Assembly (NCBI GenBank): GCA_031296915.1
Contig: JAVDPC010000036.1
Span: 1-40,000 of the forward strand
DNA: 40,000 nucleotides
Source: Cerasicoccus frondis
GTDB lineage: Bacteria > Verrucomicrobiota > Verrucomicrobiia > Opitutales > Cerasicoccaceae
Direction of reading: 5' to 3'
Part shown: in pieces, positions 17,157-26,044 of the stretch
Numbering within the stretch: position 1 is the first letter of the stretch
Layout: each line of letters begins with the position of its first letter
The notes under the pieces: model-generated
The model's input: the letters and a program-made list of their open reading frames with translations, nothing else
Told to the model about the DNA's origin: nothing
The model's database searches: none
Translations under genes and position numbers: made by a program

Positions 17157-17633
17157 CTAATCAATGTGCATATCGAGCACATAAATCTCCCGCCCACAGA
17201 GGATAACGCATTCATGCTTACGCCATCCACGCCCCTCGAAATTATAATTCTCATGCAATACGGAGGAGATGGTAAACACCTGATGGTAGCCAAAGTATTT
17301 GGCCGTCTCGAGCACTTTGCGGAGAAGCAAAACCTTGATCTCATCGGCGCGATCCGTCTGGGCGAAGAGCCCCGTCATCCACGGACTGTCAAAGCGGTGC
17401 AATTCCGGGCAAAAGGCGCGCTGGTCAAAGGAGCTCGCACCAAGCAACTGCCCTTCCCGGTGGGCAACAAACGCCAACGGAAGCGCGCTGTAATTGGCGC
17501 GTTCACAAGATACATCCCACCAACCACTGAATGTATTCGGAGTCCAGAGGCTGTCCCATTCATCACGAAACCAGTTGGCGACAGGAGCAATAAACTCCGG
17601 ATGATCGGCCAAGTAGCTGATCTGAATCGGCAT
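17157..17633 (-). CDS. GNAT-family acetyltransferase-like protein
   Basis: 158-residue cytoplasmic protein with the outline of a GCN5-related N-acetyltransferase: a starting helix (HPEFIAPVANWFRDEW), the central strands PLAFVAHREGQLLGASSF and SPWMTGLFA, and a C-terminal YFGYHQVFTISS. The acyl-CoA pyrophosphate loop, normally Arg/Gln-x-x-Gly-x-Gly/Ala, is not recognisable. The corresponding stretch reads RADEIKVLLLRKVLE. It may be a divergent or inactive member. It follows the STAS gene by seven bases, so the two are probably co-transcribed. The substrate is unknown. Confidence 0.75.
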   Translation of the reverse strand: MPIQISYLADHPEFIAPVANWFRDEWDSLWTPNTFSGWWDVSCERANYSALPLAFVAHREGQLLGASSFDQRAFCPELHRFDSPWMTGLFAQTDRADEIKVLLLRKVLETAKYFGYHQVFTISSVLHENYNFEGRGWRKHECVILCGREIYVLDMHID

Positions 17634-17640
17634 GCGGCGG

Positions 17641-17955
17641 TCAGTTCGTTTTGGCCATGCCTAGCGCATCCCACAGCCCAGCCATCTTGAAAACTTTTTT
17701 CACATCTGGTTGAACATTCACGATGCTGAAGCCCTCACGGGATTTGCTCCGGTTAATCGTCAGAACCGTGCGGAGAAAAGACGAGGCGACAAAGGTAACG
17801 CCGCCCAAATCGAACACGACCGGGCCTTCGCTCTCTTCAACAGCGACCATCAAGTCGTCGTTCATGGCGCCACAGGCTGCGGCGTGTAACTGCCCCGTAA
17901 AAGCAAAAATGCAGGCGTCAGCAGTAGGCTCAACAGAAAAATGCTCAGTAGACAT
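17641..17955 (-). CDS. STAS-domain protein (anti-sigma factor antagonist-like)
   Basis: Single-domain STAS protein of 104 residues, the fold of SpoIIAA/RsbV-type anti-anti-sigma factors. The core VVFDLGGVTFVASSFLRTVLTI carries the Ser pair (S58-S59 region) that aligns with the regulatory phosphoserine site of the family. FSIVNVQPDVKKVFKMAGLW is the expected last strand and helix. Such proteins usually release a sigma factor or control a phosphatase when dephosphorylated. No cognate kinase (HATPase) or sigma factor lies nearby, so the partner is elsewhere. It is probably translated together with the downstream GNAT gene. Confidence 0.85.
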   Translation of the reverse strand: MSTEHFSVEPTADACIFAFTGQLHAAACGAMNDDLMVAVEESEGPVVFDLGGVTFVASSFLRTVLTINRSKSREGFSIVNVQPDVKKVFKMAGLWDALGMAKTN

Positions 17956-18043
17956 GGTAGTGCGTGGGGATATACTAGCAGCCCCTCAATGTTGGCAATC
18001 GTAAAAGCGGTTCAAACGCAAGCAAAGGCTCATTTGACAGTGG

Positions 18044-20401
18044 TTAGCTGCGTGGTTCACCAGCAGGCGCAGCGGCCAGAGCTTGGGAATCACCACCACC
18101 CTTGGTTATCGCGATCCAATCCGCCATGATGCGGAGGCTTTCCCGTAACTGGATGTCGAACCGGGCTTGTTCGGCGGCCGCTTCCTCTGCCTCCGCCACT
18201 TCATCTTCACCCAGATTCGCGGCTTGCGCGGCCATCAGCTCATCATGCTCGCGGTTCTGCTCCTCGGTGACGTCGAGCAAAACTTCATTTGAATCAAAGT
18301 TCAAGCTTTCCGCCAGCGCATCGTATTGCTCCTCCATCGTGTCGCGGAAGGTGTTGTCTGACGCACGACGCTCGCGGCGTTCCTCCAGATTAAGCGAAAA
18401 CTCTTTTTGCTCCTGCCGGGCTTTCACCCAATCGATATTCTGTTGCAGATAGGCAAACTCCTCCAGAGCCCCTTGGCGATCCTGGCTGCGCTGCTTCAAC
18501 GCATCGACGATGGCCTGGTTGACCAAGACATCCTCCACGTGGGAATTATCATAATCCCACTCCAGCGAATCGATTGAATCCCAAGCCAGCGCATGCGGGA
18601 ATTCACCCTCCCCAATGGCCAGGTATTCGTTGACGGATGGCAACACGATGTCGGATCGGACGCCCTCGATTTGCGTCGAGGAACCGTCGGGCAGGTAATA
18701 TTTCTGAACCGTGACCTTGGCGGCGCCCTTCCGGGGACGGAGCGAGGTGAACCAGTTCCCGCCACGGTTCATGTCAAACACCGCTTGCACGGTGCCTTTA
18801 CCGTGGGTCAATTCGTCTCCGACAATCAACGCACGTTGGTGATTTTTCAGCGCGCCAGCAGTAATTTCAGAAGCCGATGCGCTGAAACGAGAGACGAGAA
18901 CCATCAGTGGGCCGTTCCAGGCCACCTTGGGGTCGTCATCCAAAAATTCCTGCACTTGGCCGACATAGTCGCGCACTTGCACCACCGGGCCAATCGGAAT
19001 AAACAGGCCCGTCAGCCGGATTGCTTCCGAAAGCAAGCCGCCGCCGTTGGCGCGCAGGTCGAGGACTATGCCCTCAACATTCATTGCTTTGAGCTTAGTG
19101 ATTAGCTCCTCCACGTCTTCCGTGGTGCTGTTGTAGCCCGAGCCCGGCTCGCCCGAACCATAAAAGGCGGGCAAATCGATCACTCCAATGGTAACCGTGT
19201 GGTCTCCCGACGGGACTTCAAATACTTCGGCTTTGGCGAGCTTGGCGGTCAACTTGATCTCGTCGCGCACGAGCTTGATCTCTTTACGGACTGATGGATC
19301 GCCGTCGCCAGGACGAATTTTCAGACGCACGGTGCTGCCCTTCTTGCCGCGGATCATCTTGACGATCTTGCTAAGCTTCATGCCGATTACATCGACCATC
19401 TCCCCGTCGTCGCCTTGCCCAACGCCCACAATCTGGTCTTCAGGCTTCAGCTTGCCACTGCGCTCCGCCGGCCCCCCGGGGAGCAGTTCGCGGATCGTGC
19501 AATAACCCTCTTCGTCGGAAAGTACGGCGCCGATGCCGACCAGCGAATTGCGCATTGCGATGGAAAATTCTTCCAGAGTGTCCGCCGACATGAATGTGGA
19601 GTGCGGGTCATACTGGTGCGTCAGCGCAGTCAGGAACGTTTCCTGAACATCGTCGGGCTCCACTTCCTGAATCCATTTGAGCAGGCGGTCATAGCGCTTA
19701 CTGATGTTTTCCCGCGCCTCGATCAGGGCGTCCTCCACCGATCTCGGCTCCTTGCCATCGACAACCACGGTCTCTTCGACGCCTTCGGGCGTAACCTTGT
19801 TGATTTCCGGGCTGATGTCGCTTAGGTCTTCCAAATCTACGCCGGGCTCAAGTAACGCGAGCAGCTCGTTGAGCATCTCAAACTGCAAACGAAGCTCCCA
19901 TAGCTTGTTCGCCTCTGATAAGCTCGTGGGCCAAGCAGCCTCGGAACGATCTGGCGCGTAAGTCGAGACACTCGCCAAGTCGAATGGCTCATTAATGCGT
20001 TTCTGAATCCACGTGATGCGACTTTCCGCATTGGAACGGAATTTCAGAAAAATATCGAAGGCGGGCAACAGACGACCACTGCTTAAGAGCTTGTCGAGGC
20101 TCGGCCCGAAACGCCGTTGAAAATCAGCAACATCCGTTTCCAGAAAGAACATTCGCTGGCTGTCCCAATCGGTCATGTAGTCGGCAATGAACTCATTCTG
20201 ATCGAGCTCAGAAATGTCCTTGCCCAAATAATGGCTGTTCTCCAGTCGGCTAACCACTTCCTTCGTCTCGTCCCGCATCGTGGATGTGGTCTGGAAGGAA
20301 TTGACGTCGACGGGGTTGCCGTGGACTGAGGCGGAAATTAAGAGGGTGGCGCTCAGAACGTAGAGCGCCAGGCGGCGGCTGATTTGATAAATATGTCTCA
20401 C
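18044..20401 (-). CDS. prc: Carboxy-terminal processing (tail-specific) protease, Prc/Tsp type
   Basis: Periplasmic S41A serine protease of 785 residues that degrades or trims envelope proteins from their C-termini. An N-terminal hydrophobic segment (about 10-27) is a signal peptide or anchor. Residues about 40-250 match the Tsp N-terminal helical domain (YMTDWDSQRMFFLETD, LTHQYDPHSTFMS). A PDZ domain spans about 280-365, and the S41 catalytic domain about 400-590. The catalytic Ser is in FSASASEI (S509) and the Lys in THGKGTVQ (K535). Residues about 615-785 form the helical C-terminal domain (DUF3340), rich in Glu/Ala. The length exceeds E. coli Prc (682). It lies downstream of glnE by 85 bases. 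Possible targets include lipoproteins and peptidoglycan hydrolases; none is identifiable here. Confidence 0.92.
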   Translation of the reverse strand: MRHIYQISRRLALYVLSATLLISASVHGNPVDVNSFQTTSTMRDETKEVVSRLENSHYLGKDISELDQNEFIADYMTDWDSQRMFFLETDVADFQRRFGPSLDKLLSSGRLLPAFDIFLKFRSNAESRITWIQKRINEPFDLASVSTYAPDRSEAAWPTSLSEANKLWELRLQFEMLNELLALLEPGVDLEDLSDISPEINKVTPEGVEETVVVDGKEPRSVEDALIEARENISKRYDRLLKWIQEVEPDDVQETFLTALTHQYDPHSTFMSADTLEEFSIAMRNSLVGIGAVLSDEEGYCTIRELLPGGPAERSGKLKPEDQIVGVGQGDDGEMVDVIGMKLSKIVKMIRGKKGSTVRLKIRPGDGDPSVRKEIKLVRDEIKLTAKLAKAEVFEVPSGDHTVTIGVIDLPAFYGSGEPGSGYNSTTEDVEELITKLKAMNVEGIVLDLRANGGGLLSEAIRLTGLFIPIGPVVQVRDYVGQVQEFLDDDPKVAWNGPLMVLVSRFSASASEITAGALKNHQRALIVGDELTHGKGTVQAVFDMNRGGNWFTSLRPRKGAAKVTVQKYYLPDGSSTQIEGVRSDIVLPSVNEYLAIGEGEFPHALAWDSIDSLEWDYDNSHVEDVLVNQAIVDALKQRSQDRQGALEEFAYLQQNIDWVKARQEQKEFSLNLEERRERRASDNTFRDTMEEQYDALAESLNFDSNEVLLDVTEEQNREHDELMAAQAANLGEDEVAEAEEAAAEQARFDIQLRESLRIMADWIAITKGGGDSQALAAAPAGEPRS

Positions 20402-20486
20402 GGGATAAATATCGGACTAATATGCGACCGGTGATGCGTAGGAATGTTTCACTATAACCAGATCATCTCAACTGTCGAATAAGAAC

Positions 20487-23261
20487 TTATATAACTTCAC
20501 CAGGGGGTGGATCACCAGACGACAGCAAAGGCGCCATCTCCGGTGGTAAAGCGTCTTGCAGCCAATTTTCCAAAGCGCGACGGTTACCCGCCATCAATTC
20601 AGAAAATTCCTGCCAGAAAGCCTCTATGTCGCATTTGTCATGCCAACGCGCCAAGGTGCGGCGGATTGTTATATCATCTGGCAATTCCATTATCGGTTGA
20701 AAGCACTGTCTTCTTAAAGAGAACTCAATGCGTCTCAACTTATTCCAGGCCAAAATAAGCTCATCTACCCGTTTTGTTGGTAAAATACCCCGCGCGCCAG
20801 CCTCCAGTAGACAAGTGCGCGCATGCGGCTGACGCAGGCTGGGAATCGCCGAACCATGGCTCATGGCGATGGCCTGCGCCAGGAATTCCAGGTCTAGCAA
20901 GCCCCCGGGCCCATGCTTGAAAGCACGCTCAGCCGGCGGTGCGCTCGGGGGTTTTTCACGCTCAATTTTGTGTCGCATGCGCCAGAGCTCCACAACATCC
21001 CCCCACGGCATTGCGCGCGCATACAGAAGATTGTCCCGCCACAGCCCAAACGCCCGCTGGTCGTCTTCAGGGCCAGCAATTGCCCGCGCCCGCACCAGAA
21101 TTTGTCGCTCCCAGGGCTTGGCTGACGACTCATGGTAAGCATCCAAGGCGCCCATCGTTAGCGCCAACGGCCCGGCATCGCCATGCGGACGCAAGCGCAG
21201 ATCGAGGCTAAACATCGGGCCCAAACCTCCATTGTGCGTCATCAAAGATCGCCAGTGGCGCAGCCTCGCGGCGTCGGCAGAGTCCACTGGCCTTGCCGCG
21301 ATCAGCATGACATCGAGATCCGAACCAATCGTGAGCTCCTCTGCCCCCAGCTTACCCAATGCGATTACGGTAAACTCCTCCACCGCAGCCAACGCCGCCG
21401 TTTCCTGAATGACGGCTTCAGCCAATTGGCTCAGCGCCCAGCCCACCGCCTCCAGTGACATGCCATGCAACAGCTCTGCAATCGTCATGCGGACCTGCTC
21501 AGCCTTCACGTAGAGCCAAAGTCGCTGGGCAAAGTCCGCCTGCTCCGGCGCCAGCAGTTGAATTTCTGCACGACAGTCATCGCGGGATTTAAGTCGATTG
21601 GGCGCTTCGTGGAGCAGCTCTTCCATCATGCCTGGATGCCGACAGAGCAGTTCATGAATGAACTGGCTGCGGTCAAAGAGGAGACTCAGTGTTTCAAAAA
21701 GCGCTGGGTTTGCCGAATCCCGGAAAAAGTGCCGACGAGCCCCATAATGATCCGCAAAGCTCCCAATCCGCTCTAAGGTGAGCATGGGCCGGGCAAGCCG
21801 GGGGAGGGTGTGCTCGAAATGAGCCGCCAAATCCAGGAAGCGCAACACCGCATCGCGGGTGATGATTCCCGGCGACTCCCCGAGAACAAACTTGCGTAAT
21901 CGCTGCTCCACTGCTTCCGATTCCGGAAACCACAGCTCAATGTCCGAACGCACACTGGACTCCGGCGGATTCCCCGCCAAAAAGCTCGTCCACTCCTGCA
22001 AGCGCTCTTCCTGCGGATCTGTTGGAAATCTAGCGAGATAACGCTCACGCACACCAGCGCGCCAGGCATCCAGATCGACGGCAAACTCCGCCCAACTATT
22101 ATAGTCCATGGCCTCAATGAGCCAATTGCGCTCTTCCATGGAAGGCGGCAGGCAATGCCTGGGCGTCTCCCCACGCATTTGCAGACGATTTTCCAGCTTG
22201 CGCAACCAGCGATAAGCCGAGTCCAGGAAGCAGGCGTCCTCCGCAGACATCACATCATAGCGGGCTAATTGCTGGATTGCCTGAACTGTCGAATGGGTCT
22301 GTAAAAATGGATTTTTTCCACCATGGGCAATCTGCAGCGCCTGCACCATGAACTCGATTTCACGAATACCGCCCGGACCGCTCTTGATGTCGCGAGCCAA
22401 CTCATCGGCAGGGACTTCCTTTTCAGTGCGCAGCTTCACGCCAGCCACTTCATTGACCAGATTTGCTGGTGGAAAGCGTGGGTAGCGAAACGGGTTAAGC
22501 TCCTCCAGAAGCCCATGCCCAAGCGCCAAGTCGCCCGCAATGGGCCGGGCGCGCAACCAGGCTAGACGCTCCCAAGTCTGCCCCGTAGACCAGTAGTAAT
22601 TTGTAGCGCTGGAGGCGGTTCGGCAAAGGGGCCCCGCCCTCCCCTCCGGCCGCAGCCGCAGGTCCAGGTGATAGAGAACGCCATCGGGAGTCGGGGCGGT
22701 CATATCCGCCGCAATCTGCCGGAAAAAGCGGTCGTAAAACTCGCGGGTCGAGAGCGATGTGACACGCCCCTCCTTGCGGCAATAGCCATTGCCCCCAATG
22801 CAGAATATCAAATCCAGGTCCGAGCAGAAATTTAGCTCCCCGGCGCCTAACTTTCCTAGTGCGAACACGCAGTAACCGGCGCAACAATGCGCGTGGTCAC
22901 ACCAGGGCTCTCCATGTTGTTTAACCAAGTCGGCATAGCGCCATTCGCATAAGCGACGGACGACAAACTCAGCCAACATTGAAAGCTCACGCCAACTGGT
23001 TTCCACGTCCGCCAATCCGTTCAGCTCACGGTAGGCAATGCGCACATACATGCGGCGGCGAAACTGACGCAGAGCGGACAGGCTAAACTGAGCCGGGCAA
23101 AAACGCCGTTGCCAGAGGTCTTCCAGCGAACTGTAGCGGTAGTCGAAGTCGCGATTCTTGGGCTTGTCCAGCCATTCGATCCAGTCCGGGTGTTGGCGCA
23201 ATTGCTGGGCATAAAAGGGGGAGGCGTCCCTCAAGCGCCGAACTCGATCTTCCACGGACAT
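20487..23261 (-). CDS. glnE: Glutamine synthetase adenylyltransferase / adenylyl-removing enzyme
   Basis: Bifunctional enzyme of 924 residues that attaches AMP to, and removes it from, glutamine synthetase under control of PII proteins. Two nucleotidyltransferase domains are clear: GKLGAGELNFCSDLDLIF (136-153) for deadenylylation and GKLGAEELTIGSDLDVML (about 635-652) for adenylylation. Both keep the SDxD metal ligands and are each followed by a helical GlnD-PII-like module (GPGGIREIEFMVQALQ, GPGGLLDLEFLAQAIA). The length is near the usual 940. An odd feature is the Cys/His cluster WCDHAHCCAGYC (120-131) just before the first catalytic domain, where most relatives have none that I recall. No glnA or glnB is in the window. 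Confidence 0.95.
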   Translation of the reverse strand: MSVEDRVRRLRDASPFYAQQLRQHPDWIEWLDKPKNRDFDYRYSSLEDLWQRRFCPAQFSLSALRQFRRRMYVRIAYRELNGLADVETSWRELSMLAEFVVRRLCEWRYADLVKQHGEPWCDHAHCCAGYCVFALGKLGAGELNFCSDLDLIFCIGGNGYCRKEGRVTSLSTREFYDRFFRQIAADMTAPTPDGVLYHLDLRLRPEGRAGPLCRTASSATNYYWSTGQTWERLAWLRARPIAGDLALGHGLLEELNPFRYPRFPPANLVNEVAGVKLRTEKEVPADELARDIKSGPGGIREIEFMVQALQIAHGGKNPFLQTHSTVQAIQQLARYDVMSAEDACFLDSAYRWLRKLENRLQMRGETPRHCLPPSMEERNWLIEAMDYNSWAEFAVDLDAWRAGVRERYLARFPTDPQEERLQEWTSFLAGNPPESSVRSDIELWFPESEAVEQRLRKFVLGESPGIITRDAVLRFLDLAAHFEHTLPRLARPMLTLERIGSFADHYGARRHFFRDSANPALFETLSLLFDRSQFIHELLCRHPGMMEELLHEAPNRLKSRDDCRAEIQLLAPEQADFAQRLWLYVKAEQVRMTIAELLHGMSLEAVGWALSQLAEAVIQETAALAAVEEFTVIALGKLGAEELTIGSDLDVMLIAARPVDSADAARLRHWRSLMTHNGGLGPMFSLDLRLRPHGDAGPLALTMGALDAYHESSAKPWERQILVRARAIAGPEDDQRAFGLWRDNLLYARAMPWGDVVELWRMRHKIEREKPPSAPPAERAFKHGPGGLLDLEFLAQAIAMSHGSAIPSLRQPHARTCLLEAGARGILPTKRVDELILAWNKLRRIEFSLRRQCFQPIMELPDDITIRRTLARWHDKCDIEAFWQEFSELMAGNRRALENWLQDALPPEMAPLLSSGDPPPGEVI

Positions 23262-23312
23262 AGAACGTGGAGTTTACGGCGTCGATAACCAGATAAAAGG
23301 CCAAACTGTGAT

Positions 23313-23321
23313 TGTGGATAA
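23313..23321. other. Single DnaA-box-like 9-mer
   Basis: TGTGGATAA (reverse complement TTATCCACA) matches the DnaA-box consensus exactly. It lies in the 152-base divergent gap between glnE and the GYF-domain gene. It is a lone copy with no A+T-rich unwinding region or further boxes, so it is not evidence for an origin and may be chance. Confidence 0.25.
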
Positions 23322-23413
23322 ATATTCGCCAAATCGATCAACAAAATTAGGGCTTGAGCCTTCCTCCACCGCCAGCCATTCCTAGGTCACCCCAAATCAC
23401 AACCGGTGTTATT

Positions 23414-24718
23414 ATGGCTATCTACTACATGGAGGGAGACGAACGGCGGGGACCGCTGGAGCGTCAGCAGTTTATCGAGAAATTGCAGGTTGGCGGCATC
23501 AAGCCGGATACCCTGATCTACACCGATGAATCCGGGGCCTGGAAACCTTACCGGGAGGCGTATAACGATCTTTTCCCCAACACACAAGGCAGCGCCAATG
23601 GGCCATCGCCAGAGGAAATCGCCGCCGCCAACGACCCCACGCTCGCGCCCTCTTCCAGTCGCGTGTTCATGACTATGTATGGGCCGCGAATCATTGTCGC
23701 CACTGTGTTCTTCATCTTCGCCGGCGCTGGTTATTTACTGTTTAAGAACTATGATAAGCTGACCCAACACTTCACGAGCAAAGAGATAATCGAGAACATC
23801 GAAGCCCATGGCGCACACTTCGCTCAAGCTGCTGAGCACATTCAGAACGACCAGTTCGAAGAGGCGCAGAAAGCCTATGAGCAAGGCCAGCCAATCTTCA
23901 TGCTCTACTACGATGAGTCTGCGCAAGTCGTACAGGGGGACAAGACCGTCGAAGACCTCATTCAGGAAACGCATCAACCCGTCAACGACGCCCTCATCAA
24001 AAAGTTCAATGCGTTACTCGACCGCTACGAACAGGGGGACGCGCACATGACCGATATTGAGGCGTTCTTTGAATCAAGCTCACCCTTTTATTCGGCCCAG
24101 GAAGAGATTTACGACATCTACCTCAACCGCATTGAGGCGATTGACGCAGCGCGGGCAGCAATCGCCACCAAGCTCTTCCGCCTGCAATTCGTCACCCGCT
24201 CCGTTAACTCCGACGTGTATGATCCCAGGCCAGACCTCAACGGTTACATCCAGGACGTCCTGGAGCTGCGCTTCAAGGCGCCAGACGGCTACCGCGTCAC
24301 CTTTGGCGAGCCCGCTGGCCCAATGGAAATGCAGAATACGCTGATCAACTGCGAAGCGCGCATTTCATTTTATGGCAAGCGCTACTACTACGACGCCAAC
24401 AGCGAACAACTCATCCACGACACCCGTTCCCGTCCCTATGGCCTGATCCAAAACATCGTCAACCGTGTGGACATCACCCTCTTTAATCGCCAGCAACGCA
24501 AGTCCCTGCAAAAGTTAAATTACGAGCACAACTGGGAGCCCTATTACAACTTTAGCATCTCAACGCCGCTGCCCGAGAAAATTCCCATGCCGAAAAGCCT
24601 GTCCGCCGACGAAATGCGCGAGCAAATGGCCGAACTCAACCTGAAAACCTCTCAGGCATTAAGCGATGAAGTGCGCGCAAAATTCCGCCCTCCCTCACTG
24701 AAGATAAAGAATCTGTAG
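23414..24718 (+). CDS. GYF_2-domain single-pass membrane protein
   Basis: 434-residue protein with three parts. Residues 1-55 match the bacterial GYF_2 domain (IYYMEGDERRGPLERQQF, GGIKPDTLIYTDESGAWKPY). A linker leads to one membrane segment at about 92-112 (IIVATVFFIFAGAGYLLF), and the remainder has no family I recognise. GYF_2 domains bind short peptides and here would sit in the cytoplasm. The large C-terminal part, charged and mixed alpha/beta, would lie on the outer face. The open frame extends back to a TTG at 23354. That stretch is Pro-rich and unlike the domain, so ATG at 23414 is preferred. It is divergent from glnE. Function unknown. Confidence 0.7.
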   Translation: MAIYYMEGDERRGPLERQQFIEKLQVGGIKPDTLIYTDESGAWKPYREAYNDLFPNTQGSANGPSPEEIAAANDPTLAPSSSRVFMTMYGPRIIVATVFFIFAGAGYLLFKNYDKLTQHFTSKEIIENIEAHGAHFAQAAEHIQNDQFEEAQKAYEQGQPIFMLYYDESAQVVQGDKTVEDLIQETHQPVNDALIKKFNALLDRYEQGDAHMTDIEAFFESSSPFYSAQEEIYDIYLNRIEAIDAARAAIATKLFRLQFVTRSVNSDVYDPRPDLNGYIQDVLELRFKAPDGYRVTFGEPAGPMEMQNTLINCEARISFYGKRYYYDANSEQLIHDTRSRPYGLIQNIVNRVDITLFNRQQRKSLQKLNYEHNWEPYYNFSISTPLPEKIPMPKSLSADEMREQMAELNLKTSQALSDEVRAKFRPPSLKIKNL

Positions 24719-24763
24719 ACGGACGCTTTTTGCGGCGGCAGAAAATGCCCTGGCGCGAAACGC

Positions 24764-25867
24764 TTAAGGGGCGGTCGGCGCTGCGCCGGGTCCCATAGGC
24801 CCCATGCCCTGCTGCATTTGCGACATGATCAACATCGGCAACATCGCGAGTATGCCCTGAGCTTGCTGCGCGTTCAAGCCTGTGCTGAACGTGACCGAGT
24901 CTCCGCTTTCCGTGACATTCATTGCATTGAGCAACGGCGCGGCCAACATCATTGGGCCAGGCTCCAACGGGGTGGCCTTAAACTCAGTGATGGACTCGCT
25001 CAAGGCGGTGTATGCTTCGTTGGCGATCTCCTCATTGGCGAACTTGATGGCGCTCAGAATATCAAGCCCATCAGAGATATTCAAACCAAACAGAAATTGC
25101 TGGGCTTCCTTAATAAAGATCGTGTCATCCTCACCTTCCATGTTGGCTTCAGCGGAAGCAACTAACTGCTCCTTCCATTCCTTGGACGGAGACGCCAGCA
25201 CCGCAAGGTTCGGCAAACTCGCCGCCAGTGACTCCGCCGTAACGAGGTCCTTCGGCAGCTCGCCCTCACCTGTCTTCAGCGCGGACTTAACGCCAGCTTC
25301 ACCGCCGACATAGATCAAAGTTTGCGTGTCCGATGGCAGGAAGCCCATCGCCATGCCCGTGTCGCCTTCGGTCTCGTAAAGGTCTCCCTTGCCGACCTGA
25401 GTTTTCTTGGTCTTGGCAAGCTCAGCGGGCGGAGTGACGTTATTTACCCACTCCTGAAATTTGTCAGCGGGGATGCTCTTGTTAAGCTGGAAGGTCAGCA
25501 TCACGCCGGTTTCTTCAATCTGCTTTTTGCTGACCATGGACGGGTCTTCAATCGACTGCAGTAGTTGCACATTGCTAGCGGAAAGCACGACCTTGCCCAG
25601 ATCATCGGTGGTGGCGCCGGTGTATTCGGTCAATCCCATGGCCAACGCCTTGGGGTTTTCCGAGGGGGAAAACTGCTGGACCATCATCTGCACCTGCTGC
25701 ACCAGCGGCGAAGCCAGGAGCGACTCCAGGTCCGCAATGAGCACCATTTCGGCATCCGGGCTAATACCGGCAAAATAAGCTTCGGACTCAGCTCGGACAG
25801 CGCCAGCCAACACCAGCGGGAACAACATCAAAGATACTAAACGTGATCGCATATGGTGGCGCAACAT
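24764..25867 (-). CDS. Secreted protein of unknown function
   Basis: 367-residue protein with a signal peptide (MRSRLVSLMLFPLVLAGAVRA, cleavage after ARA-like VRA), counted from the second Met at 25852; ATG at 25867 is also possible. The mature part starts with YFAGISPDAEMVLIADLESLL, followed by alternating helices and strands (PLVQQVQMMVQQF, DDLGKVVLSASNV). This repeats loosely near LPNLAVLASPSKEW and SDGLDILSAIKFAN, suggesting two related lobes. The last 25 residues are Met/Gly/Pro rich. It resembles secreted hypothetical proteins of PVC bacteria, but I cannot name a family. It is convergent with the GYF gene (45-base gap) and divergent from lemA. Confidence 0.65.
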   Translation of the reverse strand: MLRHHMRSRLVSLMLFPLVLAGAVRAESEAYFAGISPDAEMVLIADLESLLASPLVQQVQMMVQQFSPSENPKALAMGLTEYTGATTDDLGKVVLSASNVQLLQSIEDPSMVSKKQIEETGVMLTFQLNKSIPADKFQEWVNNVTPPAELAKTKKTQVGKGDLYETEGDTGMAMGFLPSDTQTLIYVGGEAGVKSALKTGEGELPKDLVTAESLAASLPNLAVLASPSKEWKEQLVASAEANMEGEDDTIFIKEAQQFLFGLNISDGLDILSAIKFANEEIANEAYTALSESITEFKATPLEPGPMMLAAPLLNAMNVTESGDSVTFSTGLNAQQAQGILAMLPMLIMSQMQQGMGPMGPGAAPTAP

Positions 25868-25960
25868 AGCACATTTCCCCTGCCCTGCCAGATAATTTTA
25901 CAAGCCGACAACTGCCAGTTCACGAACATGAAAAGGCTTCGGCAGCCTGACTCCGTGATC

Positions 25961-25989
25961 GGATTCCAAAACTGACCGCCGATTATAAT
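25961..25989 (+). promoter_or_regulatory. Possible lemA promoter
   Basis: TATAAT at 25984-25989 is a perfect -10 hexamer 55 bases before the lemA start. The -35 region at the expected distance (around 25961) is poor. A small hairpin (aggct / agcct) sits upstream at 25934-25948. The assignment rests on the -10 alone. Confidence 0.35.
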
Positions 25990-26044
25990 TCCATTCAGCA
26001 GCGAGGCATGGTAGCTTACCCTTGAACCTCTACTTCAACGCATT

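Noticed and set aside
23354..23413. N-terminal extension of the GYF protein from TTG
   Set aside because: It is Pro-rich, unlike the domain, and begins at a weak start; ATG 23414 directly precedes the GYF_2 fold.
23262..23413. Replication origin or sigma-54 promoter near glnE
   Set aside because: There is only one DnaA-box-like 9-mer, and no TGGCAC-N5-TTGC-type element on the glnE strand.
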